Assembly: GCA_002396645.1 (NCBI GenBank)
Contig: DGYI01000028.1
Span: 25,662-89,661, forward strand
Reading direction: 5' to 3'
Source: Firmicutes bacterium UBA5010
Lineage (GTDB): Bacteria; Bacillota; Clostridia; Tissierellales; Sedimentibacteraceae
Length of the DNA stretch: 64,000 bases
A model generated the notes under the pieces. It saw nothing but the letters and a program-made list of their open reading frames with translations, ran no database searches and was not told the origin of the DNA. Both the position numbers and the translations under genes were made by a program. This document shows, piece after piece, positions 25,778 to 34,908 of the stretch; the first letter of the stretch is position 1, and each line of letters starts with the position of its first letter.

Positions 25778-27877
25778 ATGAATAGTATAATTAAACAGTT
25801 AGATAATAATACGATAAATAAGATTGCAGCCGGAGAAGTTATAGAAAGTCCAAAATCAATAGTAAAGGAGCTTGTAGAGAATGCTATTGATGCTAAAGCC
25901 GACGAAATAATAATTGAAATTAAAAACGGCGGCAAGAAATTTATCAGAATAACCGATAACGGTACAGGGATAAAAAAAGACGAAATAGAGGATGCTTTTA
26001 AACGACACTATACAAGTAAAATAAACAGTGCCGAAGATTTAGGCAGTCTGCATACTTTGGGATTCAGAGGCGAGGCACTGGCAAGTATTGCGGCTGTTGC
26101 CAAGGTTGAAGTTATATCGAGAACTGCTGATGATATATCCGGCACCAAGCTGATAATAGAAGGCGGTAAAACAATACTTAAGGAGGATATCGGCTGTCCT
26201 GTAGGTACTACTATAATCGTCACTGATTTATTCTACAATGTACCCGCGCGCCTTAAGTTTTTGAAAAGCGATGTAGCGGAAAGCACAAATATCAACGAAA
26301 TAGTTGTTTGCCTATCTCTTTGCTCTACAAATGTTTCGTTTAAATACATAAACAACAACAGTACAGTTTTTAAAACCCCTAAGTCAACAAATATGCTCAA
26401 TGCACTTTCAAGCCTTTATGACAGAGATATGGTGCGTTCGCTTATAGAGGTTAATTATGAGAGTGATTATATTAAAATTACCGGTTATACTACTAATTTA
26501 AACTATCACAGAGGAAACAGAAAATATCAGCTGTTGTTTGTGAATGATAGATTTATTAAGCATAAAAGAGCTAATTTCTTTATAGAAGCGGCATATAATA
26601 CCTTGCTTCCAAAGGATAAGCATCCGGCATGCTTTTTAAAAATTGATATTGATACTGATTTGATAGATGTTAATGTTCATCCGGCTAAGACAGAAATCAG
26701 GATAAAGGATGAAGAAAAGATTTTGAATGAACTTAAAAACGCTATATATAAGGCACTAAAGAATGTTAATTTAGTAAAAGAAGTCAGAAGTGAAACTATT
26801 GTTAAAAATCCTTCTTATAATCAGCATGAGCGTAAAAACACAGTTTCTCTTGATGAAATATTTATCAGGCAAGATAAAAAAAATATTGGAAATAGCAGTG
26901 AGATAAAAGATGATTTATTCAGCGATGTAAGTCTTAAAAAATTTGATAATTCTTTGGGCGGAATAAAATCTGAAAATAATCAAAATACTGAAAATAAAAT
27001 TGAATATAAGACTGAGTCTCAATTCCAAGATGTATTTGAAAATATAAGCAGTTCCAATAGAGAATTTGGTGATGAGATTTTAAAAGAAGACACTTCAAAT
27101 TATAATGAAGGCGTTAATTTGGATAATAATTCTGTTTCAGAACAAATAAGTGTTGATATCAATAGTATCAGTGCCGATAATGAAGTCGGAAGTGTAAAAG
27201 TTATTGAATATTCTGGTGAATCTTATAATAACAGCCTCAGTGAAATTGAGGATATCAATTCTATTAAGGCTACGGATGATAAAATTACCATATCACAGCT
27301 TAAAGTGATTGGAATGTTATTCAGTACATATATTTTATGCGAAAGTAATCTGACAAATGAATTTTATATAATAGACCAGCATGCGGCACATGAGCGTATA
27401 AATTATGAAATGTTTTTAAATCAAATAGAAAACAGAAACATTATATTGCAGGAATTATTGATACCTGAGGTTATAAATTTGTCTTATGAGGATTACTATT
27501 TAGCAATAAATAACAAAGAATTTTTTGAAAAAATCGGAATGCCTGTCGAGAGTTTCGGAATTAATGATATACTCATAAACAGTATACCTATAATGTTTAT
27601 TGAAGTTAATATCAAAGACTTGTTTTTTACTATTCTGGATTCAATAAAAGAGGTCAGAAAAAACAGCAGTCTGGATATTGAAATGAACAAAATTATAAAA
27701 AATGCGTGTGTTAAATCGGTTAAGGCAGGAGATAATTTACATGCTATGGAAATTAAGAGGCTTATTGAAGATTTGTCAAATACAAAAAGCCCTTACACCT
27801 GCCCTCACGGAAGGCCTACAATTATAAAAATGACAAAATACGAAGTAGAAAGAATGTTTGAAAGGATACAGCTATAG
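25778..27877 (+). CDS. mutL: DNA mismatch repair protein MutL with endonuclease domain
   Basis: This protein of about 699 residues has the GHKL ATPase motifs KIAAGEVIESP, ELVENAIDA, ITDNGTGI and GFRGEALAS, and a C-terminal domain with the nicking-endonuclease set DQHAAHERINYE, NACVKSVKAGD and CPHGRP. It therefore nicks DNA itself, as expected where no MutH exists. A long Asn/Ser/Asp-rich linker (about 350-500) joins the domains. I prefer ATG 25778 over GTG 25769, because GGGTGA of the mutS stop region is then the ribosome site. It acts with MutS and the clamp. Confidence 0.97.
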   Translation: MNSIIKQLDNNTINKIAAGEVIESPKSIVKELVENAIDAKADEIIIEIKNGGKKFIRITDNGTGIKKDEIEDAFKRHYTSKINSAEDLGSLHTLGFRGEALASIAAVAKVEVISRTADDISGTKLIIEGGKTILKEDIGCPVGTTIIVTDLFYNVPARLKFLKSDVAESTNINEIVVCLSLCSTNVSFKYINNNSTVFKTPKSTNMLNALSSLYDRDMVRSLIEVNYESDYIKITGYTTNLNYHRGNRKYQLLFVNDRFIKHKRANFFIEAAYNTLLPKDKHPACFLKIDIDTDLIDVNVHPAKTEIRIKDEEKILNELKNAIYKALKNVNLVKEVRSETIVKNPSYNQHERKNTVSLDEIFIRQDKKNIGNSSEIKDDLFSDVSLKKFDNSLGGIKSENNQNTENKIEYKTESQFQDVFENISSSNREFGDEILKEDTSNYNEGVNLDNNSVSEQISVDINSISADNEVGSVKVIEYSGESYNNSLSEIEDINSIKATDDKITISQLKVIGMLFSTYILCESNLTNEFYIIDQHAAHERINYEMFLNQIENRNIILQELLIPEVINLSYEDYYLAINNKEFFEKIGMPVESFGINDILINSIPIMFIEVNIKDLFFTILDSIKEVRKNSSLDIEMNKIIKNACVKSVKAGDNLHAMEIKRLIEDLSNTKSPYTCPHGRPTIIKMTKYEVERMFERIQL

Positions 27878-27878
27878 A

Positions 27879-28823
27879 ATGAACAGCAAAATTTTAGTTA
27901 TAGTCGGGCCTACCGCAGTAGGCAAAACCTACGTTTCCATTGAACTCGCAAAAAAATTCAATACTGAAATTATATCTGCCGATTCAATGCAGGTATATAA
28001 GTTTATGGATATCGGAACTGCAAAGGTAACAGAGGAAGAATCCTGCGGTATAAAGCATCATATGATTGATCTTATTGATCCCGATGAGGAATTTTCTGTT
28101 TCAGAATTTCAAAAAACAGCTGAAATGCACATTAATAATATTCACTCTAAGGGAAAGCTTCCTATAGTTATCGGCGGCAGCGGTCTGTACGTAAACTCTT
28201 TACTTTATGATTTAGATTTCGGAACGGTCAAATCCGATGAAAAAATCAAGAAATATTATACAGATTATCATAAAGAGCACGGAACAGATAAACTGCACGA
28301 ACTTTTGAAAAGCATAGATCCCGAATCAGCATTGAAAATACACAAAAATAATGTAAAAAGAGTAATAAGAGCTTTAGAAGTATGTCATATAACGGGCAGA
28401 AAATTTTCAGAAACAAATACAGACATAAGAAAACCAAGTAAAAAATATGACTGTATTGTAATAGGGCTTGAAATGGACAGAGATATTTTATATCAAAGGA
28501 TAAACAAGCGAGTAGATTTAATGCTCGAGAGTGGATTGACGGATGAAGTGAAAGTGTTGATGGATAAAGGCTATACTAAAAATTTGACTTCAATGAGAGG
28601 AATTGGCTATAAGGAAATTATACCTTACCTGGAAGGTACACAGACAAAAGAAGAAGCGATTGAAAATCTAAAAACTAACACCAGAAGATTTGCAAAAAGA
28701 CAATTTACTTGGTTTAAGGCAGATTCAAATATAAAATGGTTTGATTTGACAAACTTAAATGAAATTGACTCGATAATTAATAATATATATAAATATATTT
28801 TAGGAGGAATTTCTAATGAATAA
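27879..28823 (+). CDS. miaA: tRNA dimethylallyltransferase MiaA
   Basis: This protein of about 314 residues adds a dimethylallyl group to A37 of tRNA, the substrate later thiomethylated by MiaB. The N-terminal P-loop is VGPTAVGKT, followed by SADSMQVYKFMDIGTAK and IGGSGLYVNSLLYD, typical of the family; FAKRQFTWF is the C-terminal motif. The ATG start overlaps nothing but follows the mutL TAG by one base. An in-frame TTG at 27858 inside mutL is less likely. Its end overlaps hfq by 8 bases. Confidence 0.97.
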   Translation: MNSKILVIVGPTAVGKTYVSIELAKKFNTEIISADSMQVYKFMDIGTAKVTEEESCGIKHHMIDLIDPDEEFSVSEFQKTAEMHINNIHSKGKLPIVIGGSGLYVNSLLYDLDFGTVKSDEKIKKYYTDYHKEHGTDKLHELLKSIDPESALKIHKNNVKRVIRALEVCHITGRKFSETNTDIRKPSKKYDCIVIGLEMDRDILYQRINKRVDLMLESGLTDEVKVLMDKGYTKNLTSMRGIGYKEIIPYLEGTQTKEEAIENLKTNTRRFAKRQFTWFKADSNIKWFDLTNLNEIDSIINNIYKYILGGISNE

Positions 28824-29055
28824 TAATATTAATTTACAAGATGCATTTTTGAACAATGTTAGAAGAGAGAAGATTAAAATCACAATTTTTATGTTAAATG
28901 GGTTTAAAATATCCGGATTAGTCAAGGGGTTTGATAACTATGTCATATATTTTGAATCGGATAAAGGGCAGATGATGATTTATAAACATTCTATTTCCTC
29001 GATTATGCCTTCGGTAAGTATAAAATTATTCAACAATGAATTGGAATTAGAGTAA
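28816..29055 (+). CDS. hfq: RNA chaperone Hfq
   Basis: This 79-residue Sm-like protein forms hexameric rings that bind small RNAs and A-rich mRNA. Sm1 is FMLNGFKISGLVKGFDNYVI and Sm2 is YKHSISSIMP, in which the usual YKHAIST is changed by one residue. The N-terminus NLQDAFLNNVRREK matches the proximal-face RNA site. AGGAGGAATTTCTA lies before the ATG inside the 3' end of miaA, so translation is coupled. The miaA-hfq order is conserved across bacteria. Confidence 0.96.
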   Translation: MNNNINLQDAFLNNVRREKIKITIFMLNGFKISGLVKGFDNYVIYFESDKGQMMIYKHSISSIMPSVSIKLFNNELELE

Positions 29056-29074
29056 AAGAAAGATAGAGGTAGAT

Positions 29075-30391
29075 ATGTTGACAGAAGAAATATTATGTAA
29101 ACAATTTGGCATTACTAAGAAAGTTTATGACTATGTCACTAATATAGAATCAGAAATTAAAGAAAAGTATTTTCCGGATATAGACAAAATAAGAGAGTAC
29201 AATCAATACAAGGTAATATCGGCAATGCAGGAAAACAGACTGGATTATACACACTTCTATTGGAATACCGGATATGGTTATGGTGATATAGGCAGAGAAA
29301 AGGTTGAAAGTATTTTTGCATCAGTATTTCATACTGAAGACGCTTTGGTAAGACCTTCTATAGCTTCAGGGACTCATGCCTTGTATTTAACATTGTCCGG
29401 AATACTTCAATATGGAGATGAAGCTATTGCAGTTACAGGCAAGCCCTATGATACACTTTTAACTGTTCTAGGAGAAGAAAATGATGAGCCGTGTAATTTA
29501 AAAGAAGCTGGGATTATCTATAAGGAGATAGCGCTTAAAGAGGATTTTAGCATAGATACGGAGGCTGCTATCAGTGCCGTAACAGAAAAAACCAAACTTC
29601 TTATGTTTCAGCGTTCGACGGGATATAGCTTCAGACCGGCATTTACAATGGAAAAAATTGAGTCTGCTATAAAAAGAATAAGAGAGGTTTATCCTGATAT
29701 ATATATAATGGTTGACAACTGCTACGGAGAGTTTATAGATACATTAGAGCCATCGGATATAGGTGCTGATGTTACGGTAGGATCATTGATTAAAAATCCT
29801 GGTGGCGGAATTGCATTATCAGGAGGATATATAGCGGGTAAAAAGGCTATAATTGACAGAATTGCAAACAGGCTTACAGCACCGGGAGTAGGAAAAGAAA
29901 TAGGCTTAACCTTCGGAACTACAAGAAATACTCTGCAGGGTTTATTTTTCGCACCGCATATAGCAAGTGAGGCATTAAAGGGAGCATTACTGTTCGGGGG
30001 AGTATTTAATTCTTTGGGTTATGAAATTACTCCGAGTCTTGATGATAAAAGAAGTGATATAATTCAGGCTATTAAATTCAAAAATCCTGATTTAGTCATA
30101 AAAATTTGCGAGGCAATACAAGCGGCATCGCCTGTTGATGCTCATGTGACACCTGTTCCGTGGGATATGCCTGGATATACAAATGAAGTAATTATGGCTT
30201 CAGGTGCTTTTGTATCTGGATCATCAATAGAATTAAGTGCCGATGCTCCGATCAGAGAGCCATATATAGCATATATTCAAGGCGGTTTATTTTATGACCA
30301 TGCTAAGCTCGGTGTTATGATATCATTGCAGAAAATGCTTGAATATGATGGGATAGAAAATAAATTAGATATTATAAGCAAAAACATATAA
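29075..30391 (+). CDS. YnbB-like PLP enzyme ('aluminium resistance'/methionine gamma-lyase family)
   Basis: This 438-residue pyridoxal-phosphate protein is of the family often annotated aluminium resistance protein or methionine gamma-lyase family. It has PSIASGTHALYLTLSG (cofactor phosphate loop), VDNCYGEFIDTLEPSDIGAD and the PLP-lysine region GSLIKNPGGGIALSGGY. It follows hfq by 19 bp with AGATAGAGG as ribosome site; ynbB also follows the hfq region in Bacillus, but the usual intervening hflX is absent here. True substrate is not established for the family. Confidence 0.9.
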   Translation: MLTEEILCKQFGITKKVYDYVTNIESEIKEKYFPDIDKIREYNQYKVISAMQENRLDYTHFYWNTGYGYGDIGREKVESIFASVFHTEDALVRPSIASGTHALYLTLSGILQYGDEAIAVTGKPYDTLLTVLGEENDEPCNLKEAGIIYKEIALKEDFSIDTEAAISAVTEKTKLLMFQRSTGYSFRPAFTMEKIESAIKRIREVYPDIYIMVDNCYGEFIDTLEPSDIGADVTVGSLIKNPGGGIALSGGYIAGKKAIIDRIANRLTAPGVGKEIGLTFGTTRNTLQGLFFAPHIASEALKGALLFGGVFNSLGYEITPSLDDKRSDIIQAIKFKNPDLVIKICEAIQAASPVDAHVTPVPWDMPGYTNEVIMASGAFVSGSSIELSADAPIREPYIAYIQGGLFYDHAKLGVMISLQKMLEYDGIENKLDIISKNI

Positions 30392-30407
30392 AAAGGAGCA
30401 TTTTGTC

Positions 30408-31520
30408 ATGGGTGATGATTATATAATCAGTAAATGGGCAATTATACGCCGTAATGAATTGGTTGATGTACCGGACAAGTTTGAAATACATGAAGATTTC
30501 TTAAAGGACTTGGATTTTAAGGAGTTTGAATCAGCTTTCAGACAAGTCCATGATATATTTTATCAAATATATACTGATATATCACATAGCCCCGAACAAT
30601 TTGGATTCGCTTTATATAAGCATAGTGAATATAATTACTATTCAAAAGAGGGACGGGAAGCGAAATCTAAACCGTGGGATATATTTTATTTAATGTTGTA
30701 CATGTTTTATTGCTGTGAGCTTGAAAATGATATGTTTATTATTGATGCGGAAAAATTCAGAGCAATAAATAAGGTTAAGAAGACCGGTTTTCTGATACAA
30801 GCTTTAGCTGATTACGGATTTATATTTACCGGGCTTAAGGATTATAAAATCCCTCCATCTTTAAAAAAATTTGAAGTTGATTATCCTGATAATCGTAACA
30901 TATTGAGAGTTCTGTCTTTAGTTGCAAAAAAAGTTGTAGATATCCAGCTAAAGAATGTAAAAAATCATTTTTCACATGCCATAGCGTTCAGTAACGGATT
31001 TATAAGCTGGAATTATAAAGTTTTAAAAGATGATTTAAAACATTGTAATTTAGCAGAGAGAGTTTATTATGTATCAGATAAGCTGCATAATGAATCCGAA
31101 CGGGACTTTGTAGAGATAATGGATAAAATACTTACCGATAAAGGCTTTTATACAGGTAAGGGTGATAGTCATGAAGGACCGAGTATAAGATATTATGAAC
31201 AAAAATCAAAATCAGCATATAATTTTGCCATTACTTCATTTGAGGGAAACTTGATACTTGAAATGCGTATACGCAATGCTGAAAAATGTATGGAATATCT
31301 TAAAAAATGTCCTGACAGGATAGCGGATATATTCAGGCATACTGAGAAAGGATGTCAGAACAGGATAAATGATACCTGTAAATATGGTGTAAAATATATA
31401 TTTGAAAATGAAGAAAAGTGGCATTGCGGCTGTTGCTGCGCACCGTTCAGAATTTATCCGATACAAGAGGATATACCGCATTATTTAAGGCTCGTGGAAT
31501 TGGGAAGTAAGCGAAAATAA
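30408..31520 (+). CDS. Hypothetical protein with Cys-rich C-terminus
   Basis: This 370-residue soluble protein is not recognised. The N-terminal two thirds are mixed alpha/beta with many aromatic residues (DIFYLMLYMFYCCELEND). The last 60 residues hold a cluster C-x6-C...H-C-G-C-C-C (GCQNRINDTCKYG, then WHCGCCCAPFRIYP), which could bind zinc or an Fe-S cluster. Start ATG 30408 has AAAAGGAGC upstream. It is co-oriented and close to the YnbB-like and PfkB genes (16 and 21 bp gaps), so it is probably in one operon with them. Confidence 0.65.
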   Translation: MGDDYIISKWAIIRRNELVDVPDKFEIHEDFLKDLDFKEFESAFRQVHDIFYQIYTDISHSPEQFGFALYKHSEYNYYSKEGREAKSKPWDIFYLMLYMFYCCELENDMFIIDAEKFRAINKVKKTGFLIQALADYGFIFTGLKDYKIPPSLKKFEVDYPDNRNILRVLSLVAKKVVDIQLKNVKNHFSHAIAFSNGFISWNYKVLKDDLKHCNLAERVYYVSDKLHNESERDFVEIMDKILTDKGFYTGKGDSHEGPSIRYYEQKSKSAYNFAITSFEGNLILEMRIRNAEKCMEYLKKCPDRIADIFRHTEKGCQNRINDTCKYGVKYIFENEEKWHCGCCCAPFRIYPIQEDIPHYLRLVELGSKRK

Positions 31521-31541
31521 ATTAGACATTGGAGTTTTATA

Positions 31542-32453
31542 ATGAAAAAAATATTAGTAATAGGCTCAACAGTTGTTGATATCATAATAAATGTAGACTT
31601 CTTACCAGGGACCGGACAAGATGTTAATATTATATCTCAAGAAATGTCTCTTGGCGGTTGTGCCTATAACGTGTCAGATACGATAAGACATTTTAATGTT
31701 CCATATATCTTGTTTTCACCGATAGGAACAGGAATGTACGGTGATTTTGTCAGAAAGGAATTAAAAGCAAGAAATATTTTCACACCTGTACCGACACCTG
31801 ATATGGATAACGGCTGCTGTTACTGCTTTGTTGAGCCCTCCGGAGAAAGAACCTTTATATCTAATCACGGTGCGGAATATTTAATACATAAGGAATGGCT
31901 TGAGACAATAGATATGTCACAAATAGAGGCTATTTATATTTGCGGACTTGAAATAGAAGATGCTACAGGCTCTGAAATAGTAGAATTTTTGGAAAAGTAT
32001 AATAATATACCGATATTTTTTGCACCCGGTCCAAGAATTAATTCTATATCGACTGAATTGCTGGATAGGATATTTAAGCTATCGCCAATATTGCATCTAA
32101 ATGATGATGAAGCATATCAATTTACAAAAAAAGATAATTTAATTGAAGCAGTAAAATTGTTAAATAAATTAACTGATAATATAATTATAGTGACCTGCGG
32201 AAGCAACGGCGCTTGTTATTATAAAAATGAAAAGTCAAATCATATTGATGCAGTTAAGGTTGAGCAAATAGATACAATAGGAGCAGGAGATGCGCACATA
32301 GGTTCAATCATAGCTTGTTATTATAAAAAATACAGTATAGAAAAATCAATTAAAATTGCTAATTTGGTTTCATCTGCTGTTGTAGAAACAAAGGGTGCAT
32401 TACTTTCTGATGAAGTGTTTGATGAAATAAACAGTAGTTTTGAAAATTTCTAA
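31542..32453 (+). CDS. PfkB-family carbohydrate/nucleoside kinase
   Basis: This 303-residue ribokinase-fold kinase opens with ILVIGSTVVDIIINVDFLPG, then SLGGCAYNVSDTIRHF. It carries signature 2 as IDTIGAGDAHIGSIIA with the catalytic Asp of GAGD. The nearly universal F after the Asp is replaced by H in A-H. Substrate could be a sugar, fructose-1-phosphate or pseudouridine and cannot be decided by eye. It is last in its operon, followed by a strong terminator. Confidence 0.87.
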   Translation: MKKILVIGSTVVDIIINVDFLPGTGQDVNIISQEMSLGGCAYNVSDTIRHFNVPYILFSPIGTGMYGDFVRKELKARNIFTPVPTPDMDNGCCYCFVEPSGERTFISNHGAEYLIHKEWLETIDMSQIEAIYICGLEIEDATGSEIVEFLEKYNNIPIFFAPGPRINSISTELLDRIFKLSPILHLNDDEAYQFTKKDNLIEAVKLLNKLTDNIIIVTCGSNGACYYKNEKSNHIDAVKVEQIDTIGAGDAHIGSIIACYYKKYSIEKSIKIANLVSSAVVETKGALLSDEVFDEINSSFENF

Positions 32454-32469
32454 AATATGAGATATTTAG

Positions 32470-32499
32470 AATTCTGATAAAAATTATCAGAATTTTTTT
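32470..32499 (+). terminator. Terminator after the PfkB gene
   Basis: A perfect 11-bp stem AATTCTGATAA (32470-32480)/TTATCAGAATT (32484-32494) runs into a T tract to 32499. Confidence 0.9.
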
Positions 32500-32500
32500 A

Positions 32501-32545
32501 TTGACAATTATTACGTTTAGTGATATAGTTTTATTACAGTAAACG
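32501..32545 (+). promoter_or_regulatory. padR promoter with candidate operator dyad
   Basis: TTGACA (32501-32506), 17 bp, TATAGT (32524-32529). An inverted repeat CGTTTA (32514-32519)/TAAACG (32540-32545) spans the -10, so a repressor bound there would block RNA polymerase. PadR proteins commonly repress their own operon, so autoregulation is inferred. Confidence 0.65.
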
Positions 32546-32578
32546 ATATAAAGTATAGTGTAATAAATGGAGAATTAT

Positions 32579-32938
32579 ATGAGAGATAATGTTAAGGGTG
32601 GTGCGTTGACCGAAACCACATTTTTTATTCTTTTATCATTATATAAGCCGAATCATGGGTATGGAATTATGCAATTTATTGAAAATGAAACCGCAGGAAG
32701 GCTTTCGTTAGGAGCAGGAACTCTATACGGAGCTATAAATACTTTGCTGAAAAAGGGATGGATTAGCTTATACAATGATGATACCCGTATTCATGATTCG
32801 GATGTAAGAAAAAAAGAATATATAATTACTGAGCAGGGTAAAAGAATTTCAGAAACTGAGCTGAAAAGACTTAATGAAGTATATATTATTGCAGAAAAAA
32901 TAATAGGAGGGAATAGGAATGATAATAAAGAAGTATAG
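32579..32938 (+). CDS. PadR-family transcriptional regulator
   Basis: This repressor of about 119 residues has a winged helix: ETTFFILLSLYKPNHGYGIM, then the recognition region LSLGAGTLYGAINTLLKKGW and a wing with KKEYIITEQGKRI. It fits the short PadR-s2 type. ATG 32579 has TGGAGA seven bases upstream; an earlier in-frame ATG at 32567 overlaps that site and is less likely. It overlaps the DUF2812 gene by 20 bases. PadR-DUF2812 pairs are common in Firmicutes and often answer to antimicrobial or envelope stress. Confidence 0.92.
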   Translation: MRDNVKGGALTETTFFILLSLYKPNHGYGIMQFIENETAGRLSLGAGTLYGAINTLLKKGWISLYNDDTRIHDSDVRKKEYIITEQGKRISETELKRLNEVYIIAEKIIGGNRNDNKEV

Positions 32939-33500
32939 ATATTTTTTCAGCTTTTTAGACTCTCAGCAAAAATGGCTGAATGATATGGCTAGAAAAGGAT
33001 ATAGACTTATGAATGTAAAAAAGCTTTTGTACGAATTTGAAACATGCAATCCTGATGAATATGAATATTGCGTAGAATTTGTAGCTGATAAATCATATAA
33101 ACAAATATGTGAATATAGAGATTTTCTTGAGAGCATTGGATATAAGACATTTACTAAAAATATTAATTTGAATTATTCTTTCGGAAAGGTGCGTTTAAGA
33201 CTTTTCTCAAGGGGCGGAGGCAAGATAGCTACTTCACCGGGAGGATTTAATAAAGAGTTATTGATTTTAGAGAAAAAAAGAGATGGCAAGCCATTTAATA
33301 TCCACAGCAGCTATGATGATTTAATTAAATACTATACTCCCATAAGAAATATGTATTTACAAACATTAATTCTTGACTTGATATTGATATTTTACTGGAA
33401 GTGGATATCTCTTATTATAGCACTAATTTTAATTGTACCGATTTTAAAATATTCTGCTATAATTAAAAATTATAAGGAATCGGGCAGAACAAATGAATAG
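32919..33500 (+). CDS. DUF2812 membrane protein
   Basis: This 193-residue protein starts with the DUF2812 signature (FFSFLDSQQKWLNDMARKGY, RLMNVKKLLYEFE), followed near the C-terminus by two hydrophobic segments (about 147-160 and 162-178) and a basic tail. The ribosome site GGAGGGAATAGG lies within the end of padR, so the two are translationally coupled. Function is unknown; the constant pairing with PadR suggests that it is the regulated output or a membrane-side partner. Confidence 0.85.
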   Translation: MIIKKYRYFFSFLDSQQKWLNDMARKGYRLMNVKKLLYEFETCNPDEYEYCVEFVADKSYKQICEYRDFLESIGYKTFTKNINLNYSFGKVRLRLFSRGGGKIATSPGGFNKELLILEKKRDGKPFNIHSSYDDLIKYYTPIRNMYLQTLILDLILIFYWKWISLIIALILIVPILKYSAIIKNYKESGRTNE

Positions 33501-33534
33501 AGAAATCAAATTTAAAATGAAAAGGACAATGTAT

Positions 33535-33924
33535 ATGAAAAAAATGAAAAAAAATATTTTACTGACTTTTACATTATTTATTATGCTGCTTAGTACAGGG
33601 TGCACCTATGGTACACATTTTACCATAGGCTCGGTTGAAAATAATACAATGAATTCAATGTCAATGAAATACGCTAAATTCTCAGGCAATAAAAATAAAG
33701 AATTTACCGTAAAAGAAGTCGAAACAATTAAAGTTGAGGTGGATATTACGACAGAATCAGGCAAAATAGATTTGTATATTGAGAGTGATAAGGGTGAAAC
33801 TATCTACGAGGGACACAGTTTAGAAACACAAAATTTTACTGTTAATATAAGTGACAACGGTAAATATAAAGTAAGATTAGAGGCTAAAAACCATAAGGGA
33901 AGCTATACGATAAAGTGGAAATAA
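33535..33924 (+). CDS. Small lipoprotein
   Basis: This protein of about 129 residues has a lipoprotein signal (MKKMKKN, hydrophobic core, LLSTGC lipobox with Cys21 or 22). The mature part is a single beta-rich domain of about 105 residues (VKVEVDITTESGKIDLYIES, HSLETQNFTVNISDNGKYKV) that looks like a C2/jelly-roll or bacterial Ig-type sandwich. I use ATG 33535, eight bases after AAAGGA, instead of the ATG at 33493, which overlaps the DUF2812 gene. It is the third gene of the PadR operon and probably sits on the outer membrane face. Confidence 0.75.
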   Translation: MKKMKKNILLTFTLFIMLLSTGCTYGTHFTIGSVENNTMNSMSMKYAKFSGNKNKEFTVKEVETIKVEVDITTESGKIDLYIESDKGETIYEGHSLETQNFTVNISDNGKYKVRLEAKNHKGSYTIKWK

Positions 33925-33938
33925 ATAATAAAAATAAG

Positions 33939-33961
33939 AAAAGTGGCTTAAAACCACTTTT
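33939..33961. terminator. Bidirectional terminator between lipoprotein and corA
   Basis: AAAAGTGG (33939-33946) pairs with CCACTTTT (33954-33961) and is followed by T's. It lies over the stop codon of the convergent corA gene and can serve both. Confidence 0.8.
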
Positions 33962-34775
33962 TTCGTTTAAATATAATTAAGCATATTGAACTTACAATAA
34001 GGCTCAATACTATTACAAATGGATAACCGTATTTCCATGAGGATTCAGGCATTTGGACATTCATCCCGTACCAGCCGACTATTAATGTAAGAGGAAGAAA
34101 TATTGATGTTATAACTGTAAATACACGCATTATATTATTTTGATCTATATCTATTTGCGCTTGATATGCTTCACGTACCTGAGTTACATAATCTCTGATA
34201 TTTAATACATTATAAAATAATCTGTCAATCCTGTTGTCTAATATATTAAAGTATATGGAATTATCTTCTGAAATCAATTTATTTTCATTCTGTACAAAAC
34301 CTTCAAATATACTGTTAAGCTGTTCATAATATTTTTTCAGCTTTAACAGCTTGCGTCTGTAGGAAATTATAATACCGGCATATTCCTTTTTGGATGAACA
34401 AAGTAAATCATCTTCTGTTTCTGTTATTTCTTCTTCCAATGCCTCTAAAAAATCAGTATCCTGATTAATTATATCAGCAAAAAAATTATACAGCATTTTT
34501 TCAATACAATCATCTTTTTTTAATAATTTATTGACTATATTCAAACTTCTTTCATCTTCACAGATAAAAAATAGATTTTTTTGACTAAAATGAATAATAA
34601 TTTGTGAGGGACCTGCTTTTGTATCGTTAATGTCATACCAATCAAAAGAAATCAAATTAAATTTAGAATGACTTTCAAATTTATTGATCTGGCCGCTGAG
34701 TATATGATCCATACTGTATTTATCAATATAATTTTTTATATGATCAATATCATTTATAAGTAATATTTTTTCCAT
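33948..34775 (-). CDS. corA: CorA-family divalent cation transporter
   Basis: This 275-residue protein is shorter than classical CorA (about 315). Its N-terminal cytoplasmic domain is reduced, a long helix carries the middle (about 110-190), and two C-terminal membrane helices follow. The ion-selective loop Y-G-M-N is in GWYGMNVQMPES after the first helix. A basic KRKKWF tail follows the second helix. It should take up Mg2+ or related metals as a pentamer. It stands alone on the minus strand between a PadR operon and lexA. Confidence 0.9.
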   Translation of the reverse strand: MEKILLINDIDHIKNYIDKYSMDHILSGQINKFESHSKFNLISFDWYDINDTKAGPSQIIIHFSQKNLFFICEDERSLNIVNKLLKKDDCIEKMLYNFFADIINQDTDFLEALEEEITETEDDLLCSSKKEYAGIIISYRRKLLKLKKYYEQLNSIFEGFVQNENKLISEDNSIYFNILDNRIDRLFYNVLNIRDYVTQVREAYQAQIDIDQNNIMRVFTVITSIFLPLTLIVGWYGMNVQMPESSWKYGYPFVIVLSLIVSSICLIIFKRKKWF

Positions 34776-34872
34776 GTAAATCTCCTAATATAAAATATCA
34801 AAGTGATAATACTATCTTAAAAGACATTAAAATGCGTTAAACAAATTAAATTTGCAGTGCATTAAAATCAGC

Positions 34873-34901
34873 AACGCATAATAATATTATTATTATGCGT
34901 T
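34873..34901 (-). terminator. Hairpin downstream of lexA
   Basis: AACGCATAATAATA (34873-34886) and TATTATTATGCGTT (34888-34901) form a nearly complete palindrome just after the lexA stop. The T tract on the minus side is weak, so termination is probable but not certain. Confidence 0.55.
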
Positions 34902-34908
34902 TAATAGC

